Assembly (NCBI GenBank): GCA_018715585.1 | Contig: DVLH01000139.1 | Location: forward strand, 1-7,227 | From: Candidatus Aphodomonas merdavium | Lineage (GTDB): Bacteria; Bacillota; Clostridia; Christensenellales; Aristaeellaceae | Direction of reading: 5' to 3' | DNA: 7,227 bases | Shown: positions 1 to 6,535 of the stretch, one piece after another | Numbering within the stretch: the first letter of the stretch is position 1 | How the letters are laid out: each line of letters starts with the position of its first letter | Notes under the pieces: model-generated | Seen by the model: the letters and a program-made list of their open reading frames with translations, nothing else | The model's database searches: none | What the model was told of the DNA's origin: nothing | Made by a program: the position numbers and the translations under genes

Positions 1-1406
1 ACAATGAGGATCAACGGAAAAAAAAGCAACAGCTTCATCACCGTGCAAAGCAATCCCTTGCGCGAAACGGCAATGGCATCCACGATGTAAAATGCCCCGA
101 TATAATGGGGAAGCGCGCGAAAAACATTGAGCAGCAGCAGCTGAAAGGCCGCTAGGATCAAATAGCCGCTATTGTTTTCCGCCAGCGCTTGATAAAGGCT
201 GTCATACACACCGATATTATAGACCGTAAACATGGCCGGCATGGCTACACCAAGCCCCACCAAAAGCCAGCCAAGCGAGAGCTCCCATTGCCTAGCAACC
301 GTAATTTCAAGGCTTTGCAGCAATGCAAGGAATTTCTTGGAAAAGCGAATCAGCACCAGCAAGCAAACCACAACGCCAATTCCAAAGATCAGCAGCGGAA
401 CCGGCGGCTTCTCCTGAAAATAGATCGCAGACGTGCCGATTCCTGGAAGTTGCGCCGGGTCAAAGGCGAGGCCGTTTTGCGCACAAAGCGCTTTTATATC
501 CAAAAGATGCACAACCGGAACGCCTATGGCTAAATATTGCAGCACCAGGCCATTTCCTGGAACAACGCGCAACGACGTGGGCTTGACGAGAATGCCGCAG
601 CCAAGCGAGTTTTCTAGGTCGCGCGTCGCAGTCACGTTGCTGCCCACGTTGACAAAGCAATCAATCTCGCCAAACAGCTCCATCCGCCAGCGGATGTTAT
701 CCTCCAAATTCTCGACTTTTGTAATCGTCAGGCCTTCTTCCTCATAGCGGCGGAGCATGTCCTCAAACGCGATTTCATCCTCCGGAAAACCTGCGATGTT
801 CATATTTAGCCCCAAATCTTCGTCACCACCAAACGTAATGGCAGCAGAATCCTCTTGAATCAACCCGTTCAAATAGAGATGATGGAGCATTTCGGGGCTT
901 GTCAGCTCCGCCTGGTTGGCGCCATAGGTCGACGCGCCAATGGAGCTGACATAGACGGTCGTCGCGCCGATCGCATCCAGCGCGCAGACTACGGCGATGT
1001 TCATTGCCGGGAACGAGCCGGAAAAAGAACAGCCCACGCGGTCCCCCGCCTTCACGCCGCATTCGCTCAAAAGCCGCACGCACAGCGCCGCCATATCGGG
1101 GTTGGCAGTGGTTCGCTTCGCTTCCAGCGCACCGAGGGTCGTGGTAATTGCCGTATATGAGGTGCCCAGCATGCCCGTCTCATGGACATCCTCCGTCGTG
1201 TCAATCGGAATGCCTCTTTCAATTTTGAGCTGCTTCACTGCCTCCATGCAACGCTCCATCCTGCGGGAAGCATCGAGCATGACGGACCGCTCCGGCACAA
1301 AGACCCTTTGCGTTCCAAGATGGACAGCGGTGGCAAAATAAACCGCCAACACCGCAGCGAGCAGCAGGAGAGAAAAGCGTAATTTTCGCTCCGTTAGATT
1401 CTTCAT
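1..1406 (-). CDS. pgsW: PgsW-like poly-gamma-glutamate system protein with C-terminal membrane extension (3' end outside window)
   Basis: The ATG at 1406 opens a frame with no stop down to base 1, giving at least 468 residues; the end lies outside the window. Residues 8-30 form an N-terminal membrane anchor. A soluble domain follows to about residue 329. Its conspicuous motifs are GCSFSGSFPAMN (125-136), SSIGASTYGANQ (154-165), FGGDEDLG (192-199), VNVGSN (252-257) and KPTSLRVVPGNG (275-286). From about 337 come hydrophobic segments near 337-353, 376-396, 414-429 and 451-468, so the protein ends in a multi-pass membrane part. I assign it to the PgsW family (poly-gamma-glutamate system protein) from the motifs and its place directly after pgsC. 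The biochemical role of PgsW is not established; an accessory or scaffold role in place of CapA/PgsA is inference. The start overlaps the pgsC stop (ATGA) and has only a weak GGTGGG upstream, so translation is probably coupled. The membrane tail seems extra relative to the PgsW core, but I am unsure of usual family length. Confidence 0.78.
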   Translation of the reverse strand, partial: MKNLTERKLRFSLLLLAAVLAVYFATAVHLGTQRVFVPERSVMLDASRRMERCMEAVKQLKIERGIPIDTTEDVHETGMLGTSYTAITTTLGALEAKRTTANPDMAALCVRLLSECGVKAGDRVGCSFSGSFPAMNIAVVCALDAIGATTVYVSSIGASTYGANQAELTSPEMLHHLYLNGLIQEDSAAITFGGDEDLGLNMNIAGFPEDEIAFEDMLRRYEEEGLTITKVENLEDNIRWRMELFGEIDCFVNVGSNVTATRDLENSLGCGILVKPTSLRVVPGNGLVLQYLAIGVPVVHLLDIKALCAQNGLAFDPAQLPGIGTSAIYFQEKPPVPLLIFGIGVVVCLLVLIRFSKKFLALLQSLEITVARQWELSLGWLLVGLGVAMPAMFTVYNIGVYDSLYQALAENNSGYLILAAFQLLLLNVFRALPHYIGAFYIVDAIAVSRKGLLCTVMKLLLFFPLILI

Positions 1407-1825
1407 AGGAGTCCCACCCACTGCATCATCATCGCCAGCAAACCAACCACGACCACGAGCGCTGCCATGGTTTTAACGACCCCTTGCCTGTCCAGCTCAC
1501 GGGCGAAAATGCCCGGCACCAAGCAACCGATGACGTCAAAAAAATATCCGACGCCTGGTAGCGTCTGGAACAGCGCCGTCAGCCCGAAGGAGAGGCAAAC
1601 GGCCAGCACAAACTTCCGCCTGCCATAGAGGATGAACACCTGCTCTAAAAGCTTCATCAGCCCAAAGACAAGCAGGGAAATCAGCACCGTCGCGACGACA
1701 CGGCGGGGTTCGGTCAGGTTCAGCGCCAGATAGGCCGGGACGATAATGCCGCCCGGCGTAATGCCCGTCAGCTCGCTAAAGGCAAAACTGACCAGAACGC
1801 CAATGAACACCCATTTATCGTACAT
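1403..1825 (-). CDS. pgsC: Poly-gamma-glutamate synthase membrane subunit PgsC/CapC
   Basis: This 140-residue, highly hydrophobic protein has about five membrane segments (roughly 5-18, 24-38, 42-62, 70-90 and 116-138) plus a hydrophobic stretch at 94-108. Two CapC/PgsC hallmarks are visible: ITPGGIIVPAYLAL at 22-35 and VIGCLVPGIFARELDRQG at 97-114. Bacillus PgsC is about 149 residues, so this is near full length. In the known systems PgsC is the integral membrane partner of the PgsB ligase and is needed for polymer synthesis, probably shaping the route of the polymer through the membrane. The start at 1825 is supported by a strong AAGGAGAGG placed inside the end of pgsB (about 1832-1840). 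The two genes overlap by 11 nt and the stop overlaps the pgsW-like start, so B, C and W are likely made in fixed ratio. The family assignment is firm; substrate identity (D- or L-Glu) cannot be read. Confidence 0.94.
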   Translation of the reverse strand: MYDKWVFIGVLVSFAFSELTGITPGGIIVPAYLALNLTEPRRVVATVLISLLVFGLMKLLEQVFILYGRRKFVLAVCLSFGLTALFQTLPGVGYFFDVIGCLVPGIFARELDRQGVVKTMAALVVVVGLLAMMMQWVGLL

Positions 1826-2948
1826 GGTTTTCCTCTCCTTGCCCGTTCAAGCGCTCCATCAGCTTCATCCCCTCGTTCTTGATGTTACCCACGGCCAAAA
1901 TGCAGGCATTCCGGCATGTATCCTCGCTGAACGCCCGCTCGTTTTTCAGGCTGTGCACGGGCGTTCCCGGTAGCTTGCGGCGCAGCATCAGGCGCAGGTA
2001 TGCCTTATGGGCGCCAAGCAGGAACACCTCCTGTGGCTGTAACTGCTGTGCGAGGCGGATCATCTGTTTCGTGCGCTCCGGGCGGTCCGCGCGGTCATTC
2101 ACCAAGAGGACAAGCGGCAGACCGCGCTGAAGCTGCGTTTTCGCCATCGCGTAGACCCGCTCGGTGGATTCCACATCGTTGCAGGAAAATGCGTTTAAGA
2201 ACACATTGGTGCCAAACGGATGCACGGAAAATGCATACGGATCGGGATGATAGGTGGCCATCCCCGCCTCCGCCGTTTCAGGATCGACTCCAAGCTCCTG
2301 GCAAACCGCCAGCGCAAGCGCCTCGTTCTCCGGGAAACCGGAAGGCGTTTTCTCCTCCTGTGGCCGCGCCAGAATCGCCCGAGACCCCAAGCTTTCCGCC
2401 TTCTTTTCCAGCCGCCCAAAGAAAGTCTCATCCGCCGTTGCCACCACGCCGTTGCGGGGCACCGTGTTCATCAGCGCGTCGCCGATTTCCTCCAGCGTCT
2501 CGCCCATCACGTCCGTATGGTCATAGCGGACGTTGGTAATAACGCCAATATCCGCCCGAAGAATCCGATGCTGGCAAACGTACTGCAGCTGCGGTTGAAT
2601 CGCCATGCATTCAATCACCAGCACGTCCGCGTGGCTCTTGGCAGCCTTGCGCAGCAGAAAAAACTGCTCCCGGATGTTTGCCGGCGCCCTGCGCTTGATC
2701 AGCGTCTCAACGCCAGATGCATCAATGACCATCGGCAGCGTGCCGGTGGTCTTGGTGATCGTCCGCAAACCACCCGCCGCAAGCCCGGCGCCAATTAAGC
2801 GCGTTACCGTCGACTTGCCGCGGATGCCGTTCACATGAACGATATGCTTTATTCTTTTTCGATAACTTGCCGCCAATAGGCTCTCTCCCGCCAAATAAAG
2901 GAGGAAGAGAGCCCCTAAACCGGCAGTAACCCAAATCGGTACGTTCAT
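1815..2948 (-). CDS. pgsB: Poly-gamma-glutamate synthase ligase subunit PgsB/CapB (Mur-ligase-like, ATP-dependent)
   Basis: This 377-residue protein (Bacillus PgsB about 393) has an N-terminal membrane segment at 5-27 followed by a Mur-ligase-type ATPase domain. The P-loop is GIRGKST at 41-47. TKTTGT (65-70), VIECMAIQPQLQ (111-122, acidic E113) and ITNVRYDHTDVMG (137-149) match the ATP/Mg-binding elements of the CapB branch. Further CapB-typical blocks are NAFSCNDVEST (252-262), NDRADRPERT (284-293) and VGNIKNEGMKLME (353-365). The family makes gamma-amide bonds by activating the carboxylate as an acyl phosphate and extending a glutamate chain at the inner membrane face with PgsC. All motifs needed for activity look intact. 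The gene starts 1 nt after the stop of the shorter M14 gene, with a weak GGA upstream, so coupling is likely. The relative FPGS and Mur ligases are less likely given the N-terminal anchor and the adjacent pgsC. Confidence 0.95.
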   Translation of the reverse strand: MNVPIWVTAGLGALFLLYLAGESLLAASYRKRIKHIVHVNGIRGKSTVTRLIGAGLAAGGLRTITKTTGTLPMVIDASGVETLIKRRAPANIREQFFLLRKAAKSHADVLVIECMAIQPQLQYVCQHRILRADIGVITNVRYDHTDVMGETLEEIGDALMNTVPRNGVVATADETFFGRLEKKAESLGSRAILARPQEEKTPSGFPENEALALAVCQELGVDPETAEAGMATYHPDPYAFSVHPFGTNVFLNAFSCNDVESTERVYAMAKTQLQRGLPLVLLVNDRADRPERTKQMIRLAQQLQPQEVFLLGAHKAYLRLMLRRKLPGTPVHSLKNERAFSEDTCRNACILAVGNIKNEGMKLMERLNGQGEENHVR

Positions 2949-2949
2949 T

Positions 2950-3834
2950 TCATTCCGTCATACCATAGTAGGTCAGGACATAGTGCACAATCGCCAATTG
3001 GTCCGCAATCCGGCGCGACATCTCATAGCCGCGGAACGTTTCCACCGTGACGACGGGGATGTGGAGCGTGTTGCCCACGGTGTTGTTGATGCTGCCAATC
3101 GGGCCAGGAGAGTTATACGAGAAAGGCTCCGAGCAAAGGTCGCCAATTTGCGTGGCAAACAGCATGTCCATGAACATCTCGTCAATGCCTTCCAGCGTCG
3201 TATAAATCAGGCAGGAGCCCAAGAAGTCCGATTTTTCCCCCGTGCTCCGTGCCTCGTGCAGGTCAAAGACGAAATCGGGCGCTTTGCTTTCAATGTCCGT
3301 AAAGACAGCGTTGGCAATCTGCTCCCCCGTGTTGCCATCGGCGGATCCGGGGAAGCTGCGGTTGAGGTCAATGTCCTCCTCGCAGCAATAACGCACATGT
3401 TCCCGTGCGCCATACGTGTTCAGCGGAGCGATGACATAGAGCGTGCCGCACTTGATCGTGATCTCCTTGAGCAGCGTGCCGGTATACCAGCCCGCGCGCT
3501 CGTCGCCATGGATTCCGGAAACGATGTAGACCACGGGCCCTTCCGTTTCGGATTGGATCTCAACGACTTCTACTTCGTATTCCGTTCCCTCCATTAAATA
3601 ATAGGAGGATTTTTCCACCGGGTAGCTCTCGCTAAAGAAATCGCCAAAGTCGGACAGCGTAGCCGTTTCGATATCAACATCGCTCTCAGGCTCTTTGACG
3701 CCCCAGCCGTCGCGCTCATATTCAACCCCGTTGATGATAACCGTATCGGAGTCCGGTGCCTCAGCGCTACAGGTCCCCAAAAACATCAGACAAGCAAAAA
3801 TCACACAAAGTATACGCTTACTTCCGTTTTTCAT
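2950..3834 (-). CDS. Secreted M14-type zinc metallohydrolase, succinylglutamate desuccinylase/aspartoacylase-like (short paralogue)
   Basis: A 294-residue protein starting at the ATG at 3834, preceded by GGGGAGAGAG at 3838-3847. An in-frame ATG five codons earlier lacks a ribosome-binding site. Residues 1-25 form a signal peptide ending near SAEA; the cysteine at 22 sits in a poor lipobox, so type I cleavage is preferred. The catalytic part shows the M14/AstE-AspA pattern: zinc ligands H109 and E112 in GIHGDE, DLNRSFPG at 156-163, third ligand H193 in FDLHEA, and probable general base E265 in VTVETF. This family hydrolyses amide bonds of carboxyl-terminal or N-acylated amino acids such as succinylglutamate. 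Next to pgsB, a natural guess is action on gamma-glutamyl polymer or on its end groups outside the membrane; that is inference. It overlaps the longer paralogue by one base (TGATG) and lies 1 nt before pgsB. It is distinct enough from its neighbour not to be a recent copy. Confidence 0.9.
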   Translation of the reverse strand: MKNGSKRILCVIFACLMFLGTCSAEAPDSDTVIINGVEYERDGWGVKEPESDVDIETATLSDFGDFFSESYPVEKSSYYLMEGTEYEVEVVEIQSETEGPVVYIVSGIHGDERAGWYTGTLLKEITIKCGTLYVIAPLNTYGAREHVRYCCEEDIDLNRSFPGSADGNTGEQIANAVFTDIESKAPDFVFDLHEARSTGEKSDFLGSCLIYTTLEGIDEMFMDMLFATQIGDLCSEPFSYNSPGPIGSINNTVGNTLHIPVVTVETFRGYEMSRRIADQLAIVHYVLTYYGMTE

Positions 3835-4997
3835 CAACTCTCTCCCCATCCATCAATCGTCGGATCCAAGTATACAGCAATGCCGGTATCGATGATCTCA
3901 CTGTAGGAGGGCACGTCGCCTAAATCCAGGATACCTTTTTCACCGCCAATTTCGCCATAGGCGTTGGCAATCTGCACAACACCCGTCAAGTGGCGGGCAC
4001 AGCGGACATCCAGCGGGATGCCGGTTTCCGGGAAGTCGACATACAGCGCACCGTAGAGGCCGGCACGGTAATAGTATTTATCCTGGCCGGTCACAACGAG
4101 CTCCGGCGTCATCTTTCCATGCAGCCGGCCCTGGGAGGCGTTCGCCGTCTCCATCAGCAGTGCAAGCGTATCGGTATAGTCGCCCAGCTCCCTGTGGGTT
4201 AGGCCGTGCAGGTTCGTGGGAGACGGCTCCAGGCCGATATTCATGCCTTCAATCTGCATGTTAATCGACGCCTGCGAAGCCAAAAGCATGGCATCCTCAT
4301 GCGCCACCATCGCGTTAATCGTCGGGTACTCGGGAGAAGCCTCGTGCAGGTCCACCGTGATGGTGATGTCATTTTGGCGGATGAACTCCGTAATGCCGTA
4401 CGCTAACCGCTCCGTAAAGTTGCCGTTGGTGCGCCCAGGATAGGCGCGGTTGATGTTGCGGGTTTCGGAGCCCGAGAGGCGCTGCGACGAGCTGGCGTGC
4501 ACGTACACTTCCGGATCGGGCCACTGGTCCACCGGGTTGGTCGCGCGGGAGCCAAAGCGGAACCAGCGCTCGCCGCCAGGCGTTTCAATCGTAAAGCGCA
4601 TGGGGGAACCTTCCTGCGGGTCGTTGCAGGTGAACGCACTGTGGTTTGTACGCGGAATGACATAGAGCGTTCCCGCCTGCGGCTCGCAGTTTTCAATGAG
4701 CAATACGGCGGTAATAAAACCGGAAGGCTCATTGGGATGCGTCCCGCCCAGCACAAGCATGGAAGGGCCTTCCACGCCGCTATCGAGCACGTAAATTTTG
4801 GTATCGCCGTTGCTGCCGGCCAAGTCAGGATAATAATCGCTGAGCATTTCAACGGACGTTACGCCCGGGCCCGGATAGATGGGTTCCTCTTCGCGCATGG
4901 AAAGAAACTGGACGGAGAGGGACACAATGCAGGCGGCGCAAAGGACAAGCAGGCCGGCAGTGATAAGATGATGTTTCTCCAGCTTTATTTTCTTCAT
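3834..4997 (-). CDS. Membrane-anchored M14-type zinc metallohydrolase, succinylglutamate desuccinylase/aspartoacylase-like (long paralogue)
   Basis: A 387-residue protein with a basic N-terminus and one hydrophobic segment at 11-32, read as an uncleaved anchor because no good lipobox or cleavage site is seen. The enzyme domain carries GGTHPNEP with zinc ligands H87 and E90, RNINRAYPG at 180-188, VDLHEA with third ligand H218, and META with probable catalytic E283. Compared with the short paralogue, about 47 extra residues lie between the HxxE and NxNR motifs; they include QWPDPEVYVHASSS at 158-171 and may form a lid or substrate loop. The usual DxNR aspartate is N181 here. A C-terminal part beyond 290 (GQDKYYYRAGLYGALYVDFP) is also absent from the shorter enzyme. 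The predicted role is hydrolysis of an amide or gamma-peptide bond outside the membrane; the substrate is unknown and linkage to polyglutamate rests on context. The start at 4997 follows TGAGG 6 nt upstream, which overlaps the stop of the 48-aa gene. Confidence 0.9.
   Translation of the reverse strand: MKKIKLEKHHLITAGLLVLCAACIVSLSVQFLSMREEEPIYPGPGVTSVEMLSDYYPDLAGSNGDTKIYVLDSGVEGPSMLVLGGTHPNEPSGFITAVLLIENCEPQAGTLYVIPRTNHSAFTCNDPQEGSPMRFTIETPGGERWFRFGSRATNPVDQWPDPEVYVHASSSQRLSGSETRNINRAYPGRTNGNFTERLAYGITEFIRQNDITITVDLHEASPEYPTINAMVAHEDAMLLASQASINMQIEGMNIGLEPSPTNLHGLTHRELGDYTDTLALLMETANASQGRLHGKMTPELVVTGQDKYYYRAGLYGALYVDFPETGIPLDVRCARHLTGVVQIANAYGEIGGEKGILDLGDVPSYSEIIDTGIAVYLDPTIDGWGES
3838..3847 (-). 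promoter_or_regulatory. Strong ribosome-binding site fixing the start of the short M14 gene
   Basis: On the minus strand GGGGAGAGAG is followed by TTG and then the ATG at 3834. It lies within the last codons of the longer M14 gene and favours the ATG at 3834 over the ATG at 3849, which would overlap this element. Confidence 0.75.
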
Positions 4998-5004
4998 GGC
5001 AGCC

Positions 5005-5151
5005 TCACTTGATCAACAATAGACGCAGTACCAGCGGAACGATGACCAACGCAGCGTCGATCTTGAAATACACCGACTTTTCGCGGAACATGTTCTTCAA
5101 GATCAGCGCCAATAACAGGACAATGATACCCAAATAAATGTATTTCAGCAT
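5005..5151 (-). CDS. 48-residue small membrane protein, possible PgsE/CapE-like or transporter accessory subunit
   Basis: A short frame from the ATG at 5151 to the TGA at 5005-5007 encodes 48 residues: a hydrophobic stretch at 5-18 (IYLGIIVLLLALIL), a charged linker (KNMFREKSVYFKID) and a second hydrophobic stretch at 33-47 (AALVIVPLVLRLLLI). It begins 13 nt after the permease stop, with a clean AAAGGGG 7 nt upstream (5159-5165). Its stop overlaps the ribosome-binding site of the next gene, so it sits in the operon exactly as a real gene would. Bacillus PGA operons carry a tiny protein of 47-55 residues, CapE/PgsE, needed for full synthesis. Similar size suggests analogy, but CapE/PgsE has one membrane segment and I see no clear sequence match. 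Because it directly follows the permease it could instead serve that transporter. It is easily missed by gene callers because of its length. Confidence 0.78.
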   Translation of the reverse strand: MLKYIYLGIIVLLLALILKNMFREKSVYFKIDAALVIVPLVLRLLLIK

Positions 5152-5164
5152 ATCATTTCCCCTT

Positions 5165-6436
5165 TCAGGTCAAAAAGCCGAGAGACCCGGCCTTGAGCAG
5201 ACAGATCAGGCCTACGCCTACGCAAACAAGGAAGGGAACCACGCAATGCTTGAGAACGTAGCGGTACTTTAGGCCGACGATCTGCGCCGCGTAGTTGCCG
5301 GCAAGCGCCGTCGGCGGCATCAAATCGCCCAGGCAGCAGATAAACGAAAGCATCGCAGCAATGACAACCTGATCGCCCGTATCCAACAGCACGAGCAGGA
5401 ACGGAACGCCCATCACCGTTGCGGCGCCATAGGAGCTGACGGCGCCAAACGCCGGCATGACGATGCACACCGCCGCGTACAGCAGCGTAAGCCCCAGGCC
5501 AAGGCAACTGACGACGATCCATCCGCGCGCGCCCGTGAGCGTGAGTATCTGGATGAACATTCCCACGCCCATCAGCTTGCCGAGCACAGGGATGGTCGTT
5601 TTCATCGACTCACTGCATTTTTCCACCACAGCGAACTTGCGGCCGGTAAAAAGGCCAATCACAGCGGAGATGAGGAAAATTAGCGGCGTTCCCAGCGCAG
5701 GCATGACGCTGGGCAAAAGGCGCGTGGTGACCATCAGCACAAAGAGCACGACGATCGGGATATACAGCTTCAAGCCGTATTTGCGCCCAATTTCCAGATT
5801 CAGCTCGGCTTTGATCTTATCAATCTCCAGATTTTTGCAGTAGCGCAGGCCGAGAAACAGCACCGCAAAAACCGCACAGGGAATCGTCACCAGAAACAGT
5901 GGGCCTTCAAAGCCGATGTACGGCATATCCACGCCGCCGGAGATCAGCATGGCGGGGATATTGACCGGCGGCGCGGCCATGCCCATGATGGAGCCGATGG
6001 CCAGGATAGCGCCGGCGTTGGCTTTGGGGATGCCGATGAGAATCAGCGCAGGCGCCACGAGCGCTCCAGCACTAAGGACGGCGGCCGTCGAGGAGCCGGT
6101 AATCATGCCCGGGAACATGATCATGAACATCAGCAGGATCAGCATAATCGCGGGTTTTTTGTAAAACCGGGTGACAATCGCGGCGTTCAGCGCTTCCAAC
6201 GCGCCGGACTCCTGGATAACCGTCATGAAAATCATCGCCGTAGCAATGATCAGGATGGTATCGATATAGGTGAAGGTGCCTTCAAACAGATGCCGCAGCG
6301 GAATTCCTTCGCCTCCCACGAGCGCGCCCACAATGGCTCCGGCAATCATGGAGAGGCTCACAGGGAGCTTTAGCAGAAAATTGCCCAGAAGGAATACCGC
6401 AAGCATGGAAAGCAGGACGATGAATTCAATATCCAA
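5165..6436 (-). CDS. DctM-like permease (TRAP large-subunit / ion-transporter superfamily), TTG start
   Basis: A 423-residue protein with about 10-12 membrane segments. I place the start at the TTG at 6436 because GAGGGAGAG lies 5 nt upstream; the frame extends to 6481, but that start lies inside the upstream hairpin. The sequence shows an internal two-fold layout typical of the ion-transporter superfamily: FPGMITGSSTAAVLSAG (108-124) with MGMAAPPVNIPAML (151-164) in the first half, and VMPAFGAVSSYGAAT (326-340) with GDLMPPTALAGNYAA (370-384) in the second. The small-residue and PP motifs match the re-entrant tips of DctM, the large TRAP subunit, which takes up dicarboxylates and related anions using a sodium gradient. 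No DctP binding protein or four-helix DctQ gene is beside it. A relationship to CitMHS or other carboxylate carriers cannot be excluded. The substrate is unknown; an acidic molecule tied to PGA metabolism, such as glutamate or a short oligomer, is inference. Confidence 0.82.
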   Translation of the reverse strand: MDIEFIVLLSMLAVFLLGNFLLKLPVSLSMIAGAIVGALVGGEGIPLRHLFEGTFTYIDTILIIATAMIFMTVIQESGALEALNAAIVTRFYKKPAIMLILLMFMIMFPGMITGSSTAAVLSAGALVAPALILIGIPKANAGAILAIGSIMGMAAPPVNIPAMLISGGVDMPYIGFEGPLFLVTIPCAVFAVLFLGLRYCKNLEIDKIKAELNLEIGRKYGLKLYIPIVVLFVLMVTTRLLPSVMPALGTPLIFLISAVIGLFTGRKFAVVEKCSESMKTTIPVLGKLMGVGMFIQILTLTGARGWIVVSCLGLGLTLLYAAVCIVMPAFGAVSSYGAATVMGVPFLLVLLDTGDQVVIAAMLSFICCLGDLMPPTALAGNYAAQIVGLKYRYVLKHCVVPFLVCVGVGLICLLKAGSLGFLT

Positions 6437-6441
6437 AGCTT

Positions 6442-6450
6442 CTCTCCCTC
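6442..6450 (-). promoter_or_regulatory. Ribosome-binding site deciding the TTG start of the permease
   Basis: On the minus strand GAGGGAGAG is followed by AAGCT and TTG at 6436-6434. This gives the protein a natural start (M-D-I-E-F-I, straight into the first membrane segment) and removes a 15-residue basic leader translated from the hairpin region. Confidence 0.75.
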
Positions 6451-6460
6451 TTTGCTTTCT

Positions 6461-6498
6461 AAAATTCAGGGGCACAGCCAAACGAGGGCTGTGCCCCT
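6461..6498 (-). terminator. Intra-cluster hairpin, partial terminator or mRNA stabiliser
   Basis: A perfect 12-bp inverted repeat (6468-6479 pairs with 6487-6498; arm AGGGGCACAGCC) encloses a 7-nt loop. On the minus strand it is followed by GAATTTT, a short U-run. It lies 38 nt after the stop of the secreted-protein gene and only 32 nt before the permease start. That leaves no visible room for a separate promoter, so read-through is probably required for the downstream genes. It is best read as an attenuating terminator or a 3' stabiliser keeping the secreted protein in excess over the membrane proteins. The U-run is too short to be sure of full termination. Confidence 0.8.
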
Positions 6499-6535
6499 AG
6501 CTATCTTTGGACGTCCGGGAGGGATTCGCCCAAGC

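Noticed and set aside
2220..2798. Plus-strand open frame of 192 codons within pgsB
   Set aside because: It is antisense to intact PgsB motifs and rich in Arg, His and Gln as expected for a shadow frame in G+C-rich DNA.
2983..3597. Plus-strand open frame of 204 codons opposite the short M14 gene
   Set aside because: It has no recognisable domain and lies entirely against a gene with all M14 motifs.
3768..3834. Short M14 protein as a lipoprotein
   Set aside because: The cysteine is preceded by L-G-T, a poor lipobox; an ordinary signal peptidase I site follows it.
3832..3849. Upstream ATG (3849) as start of the short M14 gene
   Set aside because: No ribosome-binding site precedes it, and it overlaps the strong GGGGAGAGAG that serves the ATG at 3834.
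5145..5522. Minus-strand frame of 125 codons overlapping the permease end
   Set aside because: It is an alternative frame through conserved permease motifs, rich in Arg and Cys, and conflicts with the better supported 48-aa gene junction.
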